From an uncultured Sphingomonas sp. (GTDB lineage Bacteria; Pseudomonadota; Alphaproteobacteria; Sphingomonadales; Sphingomonadaceae), in assembly GCF_902806285.1 (NCBI RefSeq), contig NZ_CADCWA010000039.1, positions 1-64,000 on the forward strand: DNA of 64,000 nt, given 5' to 3'. Every line of letters begins with the position of its first letter. Position 1 is the stretch's first letter. The translations under genes and the position numbers were made by a program. The notes beneath the pieces are model-generated. The model had not been told where the DNA came from, did no database searches, and worked only from the letters and a program-made list of their open reading frames with translations. Shown here piece by piece: positions 27,366 to 35,730 of the stretch.

Positions 27366-28427
27366 ATGACGGCATTGCTTGTCCGATTAGGCGCAGCGGC
27401 CACGGCCATCGTCGCACCCGGCCTCGCAGCGGCGCAGACCGTGCCTCCATGGCCGCCCGCCGCAGTACGTCCGGCCGCGCCGGCTGCGCTTGCAGCCCGC
27501 ATCCATGCGCTCGGCAGCAGCTTCAATGGCCGGGTCGGGATCGCGGTGCAGGCGGTCGAAGGCGGCTGGCGCGCCGGCTGGCGGGCGGACGAACTCTACC
27601 CGCAGCAGAGCGTCAGCAAATTCTTCGTGGCGCTGGCCGCCATGGACGCGGTCGACCGCGGCCGCATCCGCCTGCACGATCCCGTCACCCTGACCCGCAG
27701 CGACCTCACCCTGTTCAACCAGCCGATCGCCCAGCGCGTGCTTGGGAACGGCAGCTACACGACAACGGTGGAGCGATTGCTGGTCGAAGCCATCACCAAG
27801 AGCGACAATACCGCCAACGACAAGCTGATGCGGGTGGTCGGCGGCCCGGGGGTCGTGCGGCTGATGATCGCCGAGAAGCGGCTGGGCCAGATCCGCTTCT
27901 ACGAAGGCGAACGGGCGCTGCAGTCGCGGATCGCAGGCCTCACCTGGACCCAGAGCTATTCGGTCGGCGATGCCTTCTACAAGGCGCGCAACGCGCTTCC
28001 GCTGACCCTTCGCCGCTCGCTGTTCGAACGCTATATCGAGGACCCGTACGACGGCGCGGCGCCCTCCTCGATCGTGGACACGCTGGCGCGGCTGAAGCGG
28101 GCCGAGCTGCTCTCCCCGCCCTCGACGGCGCGCCTCCTGACGATCATGGGCAATACGCGGACCGGCAAGAACCGGCTGCGCGGCGGGCTGAAGCCCGGTT
28201 GGACGCTGTGCCACAAGACGGGAACGGGCCAGGTGCTGGGCGCCGTGCAGGCCGGCTACAACGACATCGGCATCATCACTGCCCCGGACGGCCGCAGCTA
28301 TGCAGTGGCGGTGATGATCAAGCGGACCGCCACCCCGCTGATCGTGCGCATGAACCTGATGAACAATGTGGTGCGCGCCGTCATCGACCAGCACGAGACC
28401 GTCTACGCCGCCAACCTGCGCTTCTGA
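27366..28427 (+). CDS. Beta-lactamase-fold serine hydrolase (class A related)
   Basis: A 353-residue protein, ATG at 27366, with a signal peptide (about 1-24, GAAATAIVAPGLAAAQT). It keeps the three penicillin-recognition motifs: SxxK as SVSKFF, SDN in TKSDNTAND and KTGT as HKTGTGQ. Class A beta-lactamases share these, but I cannot find the omega-loop ExxLN motif with confidence, so activity on beta-lactams is uncertain. It could be a periplasmic peptidase or esterase. It is more than 100 bp after the hem operon and has its own 5' region. tRNA-Gly follows on the other strand. Confidence 0.8.
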   Translation: MTALLVRLGAAATAIVAPGLAAAQTVPPWPPAAVRPAAPAALAARIHALGSSFNGRVGIAVQAVEGGWRAGWRADELYPQQSVSKFFVALAAMDAVDRGRIRLHDPVTLTRSDLTLFNQPIAQRVLGNGSYTTTVERLLVEAITKSDNTANDKLMRVVGGPGVVRLMIAEKRLGQIRFYEGERALQSRIAGLTWTQSYSVGDAFYKARNALPLTLRRSLFERYIEDPYDGAAPSSIVDTLARLKRAELLSPPSTARLLTIMGNTRTGKNRLRGGLKPGWTLCHKTGTGQVLGAVQAGYNDIGIITAPDGRSYAVAVMIKRTATPLIVRMNLMNNVVRAVIDQHETVYAANLRF

Positions 28428-28470
28428 CGTCATCGCGCCGCATGGCCGCGAGTTCGTCCGCGACTCGAAC

Positions 28471-28495
28471 TGGAGCGAGCGAAGGGATTCGAACC
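28471..28495. repeat. Duplicated 3' end of tRNA-Gly (possible attachment-site remnant)
   Basis: This 25-base stretch (TGGAGCGAGCGAAGGGATTC and five more bases) repeats 28558-28582, which is the 3' end of tRNA-Gly with its encoded CCA, with a single mismatch. The two copies are in the same orientation and 62 bp apart. The sequence beyond the repeat is not tRNA-like. Such duplicated tRNA ends are left when an integrase inserts and the element is later lost. Confidence 0.6.
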
Positions 28496-28557
28496 ACGAG
28501 CGCAGCCCGGCAGGGCAGAGCGCAACAAGAGCTCTCGAGAGTTCACGCTTGAGTCGC

Positions 28558-28632
28558 TGGAGCGGGCGAAGGGATTCGAACCCTCGACCCCAACCTTGGC
28601 AAGGTTGTGCTCTACCCCTGAGCTACGCCCGC
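28558..28632 (-). tRNA. tRNA-Gly (anticodon GCC)
   Basis: On the minus strand the acceptor stem GCGGGCG pairs with CGCCCGC, the D arm is GCTC-AGGGGTA-GAGC, and the anticodon arm is CAACC-TTGCCAA-GGTTG, giving anticodon GCC. The T arm is GAGGG-TTCGAAT-CCCTT, the discriminator is T and CCA is encoded. All four stems pair fully apart from one G-T in the T stem. The gene is alone. Confidence 0.96.
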
Positions 28633-28757
28633 TCTGGCGCCTGGGCCGGGAGAGTTCCGGCCGGGTGAGGCGGCGCGCCTAGCATGGGGCTTGGCGGCCA
28701 CGCAAGCCCTGCGGCGGCGGGATACGCAGCCTTGCGGCAGCGGGGCGGGCCGCTCAT

Positions 28758-29705
28758 ATGGCGCGGCAAGTTCCAACCAGCGAGACAGGTTACAGCGTGG
28801 CGACCCTTCCCTTGACCGCCGAAGAACGCGAGGCGATCGCCACCTTCCAGGCCAACGTGCTGCAGCCGTCGATGACCCAGCTGGTGATCCTCGACTTCTG
28901 GGCGGAATGGTGCGGGCCGTGCAAGCAGCTCGGGCCAGTGCTCGACAAGGTCGCGGCCGACTATGCGGACAAGGGCGTCAAGCTGGTCAAGATCGACGTC
29001 GACGCGGACAAGGTGATCGCCGCCCAGTTCCAGATTCGTTCAATCCCGACCGTCTACGCCATCTTCGGCGGTCAGCCGGTGGCGGACCTCACCCCCTACC
29101 GCAGCGAGGGTCAGATCAAGCGGGTGCTCGACCAGCTGCTCGGCCAGCTCGGGGTGGGCGGCGAGCCCGGCGCGCGCGAAGCGGAGATCGAGCCGCTGAT
29201 CGCCATGGGGGAAGAGGTGCTGGCCGGCGGCGACGCGGCTCGGGCCGAGAACATCTTCCGCCAGATTCTGGAAATGGCGCCGGGTCATCCGGAGGTCGCC
29301 GGCGGTCTGGCGCGCGCATTGCTGGCTGCGGGGCAGCCCGAGGAGGCCCGCGCGGTGCTCGACAGTCTGCCGGCTGAAGCTCAAAAGGCGTTGGCGGTCA
29401 CCAGGGCACGCGCGGCGCTGGACCTGGCGGGCGCGGCCCCGGCGACGGAAACGGACGAGCTCGAAGCCCGGCTGGCCGCCGACCCGGACGACCATGAAGC
29501 GCGCTACGAGCTCGCGGGTGCCAAGATGGCGACCGGCGACCGCGACGGGGCCGCGGACGCGCTGCTGGAGATCGTCCGGCGCGATCGCGGCTGGAACGAG
29601 AGCGCGGCGCGGACCCGCTTCCTGCAGCTGCTGGAGGCCGCCGGGCTGGAGGATCCATGGAGCGGAGCGCAACGGCGGCGGCTGTCGGCTCTGCTGTTCA
29701 CATGA
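28758..29705 (+). CDS. Thioredoxin-TPR protein (CnoX/YbbN family)
   Basis: A 315-residue protein with an N-terminal thioredoxin domain (about 30-130) and C-terminal TPR-like helices (about 145-315). The active site is WCGPC (C52 and C55), so both cysteines are present, unlike E. coli CnoX, which lacks the redox pair. The cis-proline loop RSIPTV is present. Family members act as chaperone-redox holdases that hand proteins to GroEL or DnaK. It overlaps the LON-domain gene by 4 bp. The start at 28758 is the first ATG; a GTG at 28797 is possible. Confidence 0.9.
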   Translation: MARQVPTSETGYSVATLPLTAEEREAIATFQANVLQPSMTQLVILDFWAEWCGPCKQLGPVLDKVAADYADKGVKLVKIDVDADKVIAAQFQIRSIPTVYAIFGGQPVADLTPYRSEGQIKRVLDQLLGQLGVGGEPGAREAEIEPLIAMGEEVLAGGDAARAENIFRQILEMAPGHPEVAGGLARALLAAGQPEEARAVLDSLPAEAQKALAVTRARAALDLAGAAPATETDELEARLAADPDDHEARYELAGAKMATGDRDGAADALLEIVRRDRGWNESAARTRFLQLLEAAGLEDPWSGAQRRRLSALLFT

Positions 29706-30340
29706 GCGCGTCCACCCGTATCCCGCTGTTTCCGCTGCCGGGCGCCATCCTGTTCCCGCGGAGCCAGCTGCCGCTCCACATCTTCGAGCCGCGTTACCGG
29801 GCGATGATCGAGGACGCGGCAGCCGGCGCCGCCCGGATCGGGATGATCCAGCCCCAGGTCTCCGAAGCCGACAACGTCGAGCATCCGCCGCTCTACCGGG
29901 TCGGCTGCATCGGCGAGATCGTCGGGCTGGAGGAGCTTGCGGACGGCCGCTTCAACGTGGTGCTGCAAGGCTCGACCCGCTTCCGGCTGATCGCGGAAGC
30001 GGACGTCGGCACCGCGTACCGCCAGGCGGATGTGGATGCCGAAGCGCTCGACGATTCCGAGCCCGAGCCGCTCGGCCTGGCGCAGCGTTCAGAGGTGGAA
30101 CAGGAGGCGCGCAGGCTCGGCAACGCCATGGGCCTGACCGTTGACTGGGAGGCGGTGAACCGGCTCGACGACGAGATGCTGGTCAACGCCATCGCCCAGG
30201 TCGCGCCATTCGATGTCGGCGCCAAGCAAGCGCTGTTGGAAGAAGAAACGCTGCCCGGCCGCGCGGACCTGCTGGTCCAGCTGATGCAGTTCCTGCGGAT
30301 GGCGCAGGGCGGCGGAGAGGCGAGTCCGCGCCTGCATTGA
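29702..30340 (+). CDS. LON substrate-binding (N-terminal) domain protein
   Basis: A 212-residue protein, ATG at 29702. It contains the Lon N-terminal PUA-like fold: RIPLFPLPGAILFPRSQLPLHIFEPRYR, GRFNVVLQGSTRFRL and a helical C-terminal part. There is no ATPase or protease domain. These short proteins are common downstream of thioredoxin-TPR genes, where they may recognise unfolded proteins. The ATGA overlap suggests a shared protein-quality role. Confidence 0.9.
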   Translation: MSASTRIPLFPLPGAILFPRSQLPLHIFEPRYRAMIEDAAAGAARIGMIQPQVSEADNVEHPPLYRVGCIGEIVGLEELADGRFNVVLQGSTRFRLIAEADVGTAYRQADVDAEALDDSEPEPLGLAQRSEVEQEARRLGNAMGLTVDWEAVNRLDDEMLVNAIAQVAPFDVGAKQALLEEETLPGRADLLVQLMQFLRMAQGGGEASPRLH

Positions 30341-30349
30341 GCGACCAGC

Positions 30350-31570
30350 CTAGATCGGCAGGCCTCGCAAGAGCAGCGGCAGGTCGCCCGACGTTCCCCG
30401 CGCCTCGGCGTTGAGCCGCGCCTTGAGCGGGTCCAACCGGTCCACCACGCCCATGCCGAACCGCCGCACTGCCGACGCGGCTCGCCCGCCGATGCCGTAG
30501 AGCCGAGTTAGCGAGTCGGTCGACATCGCCACCATCAGCGTGTCCAGGCTCCGCCAGCGCCCGTAGCGTTCGAGCAACTGCGCGTCCCCGAGATCGAGGC
30601 CCAGCCGGGCGCCGTCCACCAACACCTCCGTCAGCGCGGCGACATCGCGGAAGCCGAGATTGAGACCCTGACCCGCGATCGGGTGGATGGCGTGGGCGGC
30701 GTCTCCGACCAGGGCCATTCGCCGATCCGTAATCCGATGGGCGTGGTGGAAGCCGAGCGGATAGCTGGACCGCGGCACCGCCATGCGGATGCGCCCGAGG
30801 AACCCGCCCATTGTCGCCTCCGCTTCCCCGGCAAAGGCTTCGTCCGTCAGCGACATCCAGCCATGCGCGTCACCGCCGGGTACGGACCAGACGATCGCCG
30901 AGCGGTGGTCGCCTTCGGTCGTATCGGTCATCGGCAGCAGCGCGAACGGCCCACTGGGATAGAAGATCTCGTACGCGACGTTCGCATGCGGCCGCTCGTG
31001 CAGCAGCGTGGAAACGATCGCCGCATGGTCGTAGCGCCAGCGCGCCATGCGGATGCCGGCGGCTTCGCGCGTTGGTGAGTTGCGGCCTTCGGCGGCGACC
31101 AGCAGCGGAGCGCTGAGTTCCTTTCCGCCCTCAAGCGAGACCGTGACGCCATGTTCAGCGCGTTCGATGTGCGTCGCCGAGGTCCGCCAGCACATCAGGA
31201 TGTGTTCTCCAGCCTCCGCCCGGGCGCGCAGTGCGGCACGAAGGTGGCGGTTCTCGTGCATCCAGCCGAGCGGTTCGCCGTCCTCTTCCGGCGCGAAGCT
31301 GAGTCCGCCCGGCGCGAGCCCGTCCGCCACCCTGATCTCCAGGATCGGACAGCCGGGCCCGAGCAGATGATCGGCGATGCCGACCGTTCGCAGCATCCGC
31401 ATGCTGGACGAGGACACCGCGCTGGTGCGGCCGTCGAAGCCTGCCCCGAGCCGCGCATCGGGGTCGGCCGGGTCGATCACCGCACAGCTCAGGCCACTGC
31501 TGTCCAGGGCCGCGGCGAGCGTCAGGCCGATGAGGCCGCCGCCCAGGATGATGATGTCCCGCTGTTCCAT
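30350..31570 (-). CDS. UbiH/UbiF/COQ6-family FAD-dependent hydroxylase
   Basis: A 406-residue flavin monooxygenase of ubiquinone ring hydroxylation. FAD motifs are IIILGGGLIGLTLAAAL (N-terminus) and GDAAHAIHPIAGQGLNLG (about 280-297), with the family GFDGRTSAVSSSSMRML. Which ring position it hydroxylates (UbiH, UbiF, UbiI or UbiM type) cannot be told from the sequence. It is convergent with the LON gene, 9 bp apart, and divergent from ftsK, with 68 bp between the starts. Confidence 0.92.
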   Translation of the reverse strand: MEQRDIIILGGGLIGLTLAAALDSSGLSCAVIDPADPDARLGAGFDGRTSAVSSSSMRMLRTVGIADHLLGPGCPILEIRVADGLAPGGLSFAPEEDGEPLGWMHENRHLRAALRARAEAGEHILMCWRTSATHIERAEHGVTVSLEGGKELSAPLLVAAEGRNSPTREAAGIRMARWRYDHAAIVSTLLHERPHANVAYEIFYPSGPFALLPMTDTTEGDHRSAIVWSVPGGDAHGWMSLTDEAFAGEAEATMGGFLGRIRMAVPRSSYPLGFHHAHRITDRRMALVGDAAHAIHPIAGQGLNLGFRDVAALTEVLVDGARLGLDLGDAQLLERYGRWRSLDTLMVAMSTDSLTRLYGIGGRAASAVRRFGMGVVDRLDPLKARLNAEARGTSGDLPLLLRGLPI

Positions 31571-31638
31571 CGCTCGCCTCTACGCCCAATGCGCAACCGC
31601 GTCATCCTTGACCGGGGAGTCTCCGGAGGGGCATTGTC

Positions 31639-34011
31639 ATGCAACAGGCGAACACGGGCGGGGAAGAATCGATGGCAACCGCGGCGGGGCGGGCACAACG
31701 GCGCGAGCTGGAAAGCGACTGGCGGGCGAAGCTCACCGGCTTGCTGCGGGAGTTCGCGGTTCGATCGGCAGGGGCGCTGCTGCTGGCAGGGGCGATCGCC
31801 CTTGGTGTCGCGCTGCTCACCCATCGTCCGACCGACCCGAGCTGGAGCACCGCCGCAGGCGGCCGGCCGGCCAATTGGCTGAGCACGCCCGGAGCCTATG
31901 CCAGCGATCTGCTCCTGCTGCTGTTCGGACTCGGCTGCGTCCTGCTGCTGCCCGTGCTGGCGATGGCGGGCATCCGGCTGCTGCGCGGGCAGCCGGCCGG
32001 GCGGCTCGGCCGGGGGCTGCTGCTGGCAAGCCTAGGCGCGGTCCTGCTGGGCGTAGCGCTGGCGTTGACTGCGGGAAGCGCCGTGTCCGGCCTGCCCGCC
32101 GGGTGGGGCGGTGCCCTGGGGCTGGCCGGGGCGAACGGCCTCGGGCTCGGCCTGGAGCAGATCGGCAATCCTTCGGTCGCCGGACCGAGCCGGCTGGCGC
32201 TCATCCTGCTGTTGGGCGCGGGTGGGTTGGTCCTCGCCTTTGTCGCACTCGCGCTTCGCCCGGAGGAGCGGGGCTGGGTGGCCGAGCGCTTCCGCCGCGA
32301 TCCGGCCCTGCGTCCCGTCACGCCCCGACGGACGGCCGAGCCGAAGGACAATCGCGACATCCCCGCTGCCGCACCCCCCCGCGCCCGTCCCAACGTGTCG
32401 GTGGCGGAGCCTTCGGGCGCGATCGCTCCGGCGGCAGCGAAAGGCGATGGCAAAGCGCGCGGCCGCGCCAGCCCGCAGCCGAGCCTGGCGCTGGGCGACA
32501 GCTACCAGCTTCCGCCCATCGACCTGCTCGCCCTGCCTCCCGAAGGCGGGCGGCAGCAGATCGACCGTGCCGGGCTGGAGCGCAACGCCCGGCTGCTCGA
32601 GTCGGTGCTGGAGGACTTCCACGTCCGCGGCGACATCGTCGAGGTCCGCCCAGGCCCCGTGGTCACCATGTACGAGCTGGAGCCCGCCAGCGGGATCAAG
32701 GCCAGCCGGGTGATCCAGCTGGCCGACGACATCGCCCGCAACATGTCGGCGCTGTCCGCCCGCGTCGCGACCATCCCCGGCCGCAGCGTGATCGGCATCG
32801 AACTGCCCAACCCGAAGCGCGAGTCGGTGGCGCTTCGCGAACTTGTCGGCAGCCAGGCCTTCGCCGACCAGAGCATGAGCCTGCCGCTGATCCTGGGCAA
32901 GGACATCGCCGGCGATCCGATCATCGCCGACCTGGCGCCCATGCCGCACCTGCTGGTCGCGGGCACCACCGGCTCGGGCAAGTCGGTCGGGCTCAACTGC
33001 ATGATCCTGTCGCTGCTCTACCGCATGGGGCCGGACGAGTGCCGGATGATCATGATCGATCCCAAGATGCTGGAGCTGAGCGCCTACGACGACATCCCGC
33101 ATCTGCTCTCGCCCGTGGTGACGGAGCCCGCCAAGGCCATCCGCGCGCTCAAATGGGCGGTGGAGCAGATGGAGGAGCGCTACCGCATGATGGCCAGCCT
33201 CGGGGTACGCGCGCTCGCCAGCTACAACGCCAAGGTCCGCGACGCCAAGGCCAAGGGCACCAAGCTCGGGCGGCGGGTCCAGACCGGCTACGACGCCGAC
33301 AGCGGGCAGCCGCTCTACGAGACAGAAGAGCTCGACTACGACGTCCTGCCGCAGATCGTGGTGGTGGTCGACGAACTCGCCGACCTTATGATGACCGCCG
33401 GCAAGGAGGTCGAGTTCCTGATCCAGCGGCTGGCGCAAAAGGCCCGCGCGGCGGGCATCCACCTCATCATGGCGACGCAGCGCCCGTCGGTCGACGTCAT
33501 CACCGGCGTGATCAAGGCCAACCTGCCGACCCGCATCTCCTTCCAGGTCACCAGCAAGATCGACAGCCGCACCATCCTGGGCGAGCAGGGGGCCGAGCAG
33601 CTGCTGGGCAAGGGCGACATGCTCTACATGCCCGGCGGCAAGCAGATCCTGCGCGTCCACGGCCCCTTCGTCAGCGACGACGAGGTCCGCGCTGTGGCCG
33701 AACATTGGCGGGCTCAGGGTTCGCCCGAGTACATTCAGGCCGTGACGGAGGAGCCCGAAGATGGCGGCTACGCCTTCGACGGCCAGCCCGATGGAGATGA
33801 AGACGCGGAAACGCAGCTCTACCGCAAGGCCGTACAGATCGTGGCGGAAAGCCAGAAGGCGTCCACCTCCTATCTCCAGCGCCAGATGCGGGTCGGCTAC
33901 AACAGCGCGGCGCGGCTGATCGAGCGCATGGAAAAGGACGGCAAGGTCGGCCAACCCGACCACGTCGGCCGCCGTGAAGTGCTGATGGACACGGACGGGC
34001 ATCCCTTGTGA
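31639..34011 (+). CDS. ftsK: DNA translocase FtsK
   Basis: A 790-residue septal translocase that clears the chromosome terminus and activates XerCD. Four N-terminal membrane spans (about 35-210) are followed by a Pro/Ala-rich linker, shorter than in E. coli. The motor has [10 protein letters not shown] (442-451), Walker [15 protein letters not shown] and [20 protein letters not shown] winged-helix gamma domain (about 715-780, [19 protein letters not shown]) recognises KOPS. The start is the ATG at 31639, with GGAGGGG seven bases upstream; ATG at 31672 is an alternative. Confidence 0.96.
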   Translation: MQQANTGGEESMATAAGRAQRRELESDWRAKLTGLLREFAVRSAGALLLAGAIALGVALLTHRPTDPSWSTAAGGRPANWLSTPGAYASDLLLLLFGLGCVLLLPVLAMAGIRLLRGQPAGRLGRGLLLASLGAVLLGVALALTAGSAVSGLPAGWGGALGLAGANGLGLGLEQIGNPSVAGPSRLALILLLGAGGLVLAFVALALRPEERGWVAERFRRDPALRPVTPRRTAEPKDNRDIPAAAPPRARPNVSVAEPSGAIAPAAAKGDGKARGRASPQPSLALGDSYQLPPIDLLALPPEGGRQQIDRAGLERNARLLESVLEDFHVRGDIVEVRPGPVVTMYELEPASGIKASRVIQLADDIARNMSALSARVATIPGRSVIGIELPNPKRESVALRELVGSQAFADQSMSLPLILGKDIAGDPIIADLAPMPHLLVAGTTGSGKSVGLNCMILSLLYRMGPDECRMIMIDPKMLELSAYDDIPHLLSPVVTEPAKAIRALKWAVEQMEERYRMMASLGVRALASYNAKVRDAKAKGTKLGRRVQTGYDADSGQPLYETEELDYDVLPQIVVVVDELADLMMTAGKEVEFLIQRLAQKARAAGIHLIMATQRPSVDVITGVIKANLPTRISFQVTSKIDSRTILGEQGAEQLLGKGDMLYMPGGKQILRVHGPFVSDDEVRAVAEHWRAQGSPEYIQAVTEEPEDGGYAFDGQPDGDEDAETQLYRKAVQIVAESQKASTSYLQRQMRVGYNSAARLIERMEKDGKVGQPDHVGRREVLMDTDGHPL

Positions 34012-34100
34012 CAGGCTGAACGGCGGGGAACCGGGCAGTTCAGAGCGCATTCAACGGCGCGCCGCCATGCGCCGCGTAAAGCTGTCATCAGGAGTGACCC

Positions 34101-34724
34101 ATGTCCTTGTTCTTCCTTTCCGCGCGGCTGCTCACGCCGGCTGCCGTGGTGGCGGCCCTGAGCGGCGGCGCGGCCGTGGCGCAGACCGCCAACCCCCTTC
34201 AACACGTCGAGCGGTCGCTGGCCGCCACCCAGTCGCTGACCGCCGACTTCGTCCAGACGGACGGGCGCAATCGCTCGGTCCGCGGCACGCTTCAGCTCAA
34301 GCGGCCGGGCCGCGTGCGCTTCGACTATGGGGCGGGCGCCAACATGCTGCTGGTCGGCAATGGGAAGACGCTGACCTTCATCGATTACGACGTCGGGCAG
34401 AAGAACAGCTGGCAGATCGGCAACTCGCCGCTGAGCATCCTGCTGTCTCCGCAGCCGAACCTGGGCCGCATCGCCCGCGTCCTCCCGAGCAAGGACCCGC
34501 GGGTGGTCCTGATCCGCGCCCGCGATCCGCGGCGGCCCGAGTTCGGGACCATCATCATGGCTTTCGTGAAAACCCCGTCCGCTCCGGGCGGCCTGCTGCT
34601 GGAAGGCTGGACCGCGTTTGACGCGCAGAACAAGCGCACCACGGTGAAGCTCGACAACCAGCGCTACAACGTCGCCATTCCGGAGAACGCCTTTAGCTAC
34701 GCCGAACCCAAGCGCCGGGGATAA
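34101..34724 (+). CDS. lolA: Outer-membrane lipoprotein carrier protein LolA
   Basis: A 207-residue periplasmic protein, ATG at 34101, with a signal peptide (about 1-28, ending GGAAVAQ). LolA carries lipoproteins from LolCDE to the outer membrane. Family features are a first helix (LQHVERSLAATQSLTADFVQTD), GTLQLKRPGRVRFDYG and a C-terminal WTAFDAQNKRTTVKLDN. It is 89 bp after ftsK, same direction, a linkage I recall in alphaproteobacteria. Confidence 0.93.
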   Translation: MSLFFLSARLLTPAAVVAALSGGAAVAQTANPLQHVERSLAATQSLTADFVQTDGRNRSVRGTLQLKRPGRVRFDYGAGANMLLVGNGKTLTFIDYDVGQKNSWQIGNSPLSILLSPQPNLGRIARVLPSKDPRVVLIRARDPRRPEFGTIIMAFVKTPSAPGGLLLEGWTAFDAQNKRTTVKLDNQRYNVAIPENAFSYAEPKRRG

Positions 34725-34784
34725 AAGACTGAGAAGCGTATCTAAATTGCAACTGTTAATCGCCCCGACAGGCTACTTCCGCTA

Positions 34785-34904
34785 ACCATAGGGTGATCGC
34801 GGCCGCTGCTTAGGGTTTCCCCCTGTTACCTGGGCCGGCTCGATCACCTCGCGTGACGAACGCTTGGTCGGCCCTCGCTCCATGCCCCCGGAGCGGGGGC
34901 CTTT
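34785..34904 (+). ncRNA. Structured RNA between lolA and xth, possibly 6S-like (ssrS)
   Basis: The 214-bp gap holds strong nested pairing. Stem A: 34792-34804 with 34833-34848 (13 pairs, three-base bulge). Alternative stem B: GGGCC at 34832 and GATCA at 34842 with TGGTC at 34865 and GGCCC at 34870, capped by GCGT-GACGA-ACGC (34851-34863). Stem C: CGCTCC/GGAGCG, which competes with the terminator. A possible -35 TTGCAA lies at 34747. Stem B flanked by an open region and a closing stem is reminiscent of 6S RNA, but I cannot confirm this by alignment. It may instead be a cis-acting leader of xth. Confidence 0.5.
34884..34904 (+). terminator. Rho-independent-type hairpin
   Basis: GCCCCC (34884) pairs with GGGGGC (34895-34900) around a GGAGC loop, followed by CTTTG, so the U-tract is short. 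It ends 35 bp before xth. It is mutually exclusive with the overlapping hairpin CGCTCC/GGAGCG (34876-34895). Confidence 0.6.
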
Positions 34905-34938
34905 GCGTGTTGGGGGCAGTGCGGGCTAAGCGGCCATC

Positions 34939-35730
34939 GTGACCACGCTCAAGATCGCCTCCTGGAACATCAATTCGGTCCGTGCCCGGGCCGGGATCGT
35001 CGAGCGCTTCCTTCAGGAAGAATCGCCGGACATCCTGTGCCTGCAGGAGACCAAGGCGCATAACGACGTGTTTCCTGCCGATCTCTTCGGCAAGCTCGGC
35101 TACCTGCACCACCAGCTGAACGGCCAGCGCATGCACCATGGCGTGGCCATCCTCAGCCGCGTTCCGCTGCACGAGCCGGGGCGGCACGACTGGCAGGACA
35201 ATGGTGAAGCCCGGCATGTCGGCGCACAACTCGACTGCGGCATCCGGCTCGAGAATGTTTACGTGCCCGCGGGCGGCGACATCCCCGATCGCGCGCTCAA
35301 CCCGAAGTTCGGGCAGAAGCTCGATTTCCTCGGTCGCATGACCCGCTGGTCGGAGGACCTCAGGGAACCGACCCTGATCGTCGGCGACTTCAACGTGGCG
35401 CCGCTGCCCTGCGACGTGTGGAACCACAAGGCGTTGCTGGACGTGGTCAGCCACACTCCGATCGAGGTGGAGACGCTTGGGAACTTGCAGGCGGCCCACG
35501 ACTGGGTCGACCTCGGCCGCCGCTTTATGCCCGCGCCCGAGCGCTGCTTCACCTGGTGGAGCTATCGCGCCAGGGATTGGGTGGCGAGCGACCGCGGCCG
35601 CCGGCTCGACCATATGTGGGCCTCGCCCAGCCTGGCACCGCAGGTCACCGCCCACCGCGTGCTCGAGCCCTGCCGTGGCTGGGCGCGTCCGTCCGACCAT
35701 GTGCCGTTGATCGTCGAGCTGGAGCTTTGA
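34939..35730 (+). CDS. xth: Exodeoxyribonuclease III
   Basis: A 263-residue AP endonuclease/3'-5' exonuclease of base excision repair, GTG at 34939. Family motifs are KIASWNINSVRAR, DILCLQETKAHN, GDFNVAPLP (the metal Asp and Asn), FTWWSYR, RLDHMWAS and the final SDHVPLIVEL with the catalytic Asp-His. It overlaps ribA by 4 bp. The structured RNA lies in its 5' region. Confidence 0.96.
   Translation: MTTLKIASWNINSVRARAGIVERFLQEESPDILCLQETKAHNDVFPADLFGKLGYLHHQLNGQRMHHGVAILSRVPLHEPGRHDWQDNGEARHVGAQLDCGIRLENVYVPAGGDIPDRALNPKFGQKLDFLGRMTRWSEDLREPTLIVGDFNVAPLPCDVWNHKALLDVVSHTPIEVETLGNLQAAHDWVDLGRRFMPAPERCFTWWSYRARDWVASDRGRRLDHMWASPSLAPQVTAHRVLEPCRGWARPSDHVPLIVELEL

Noticed and set aside
28471..28557. 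A second complete tRNA gene next to tRNA-Gly
   Set aside because: Only the 3' T-arm and acceptor end are present. The sequence beyond it cannot form D or anticodon arms.
31377..33800. An 807-codon open frame on the plus strand overlapping ftsK
   Set aside because: It lies in another frame of ftsK, with an Arg/Pro/Ala-rich random translation; the ftsK frame has all motor motifs.
34015..34042. CTGAAC/GTTCAG inverted repeat after ftsK as a terminator
   Set aside because: The arms are only six bases around a 16-base loop and no U-tract follows; chance occurrence or weak structure is more likely.
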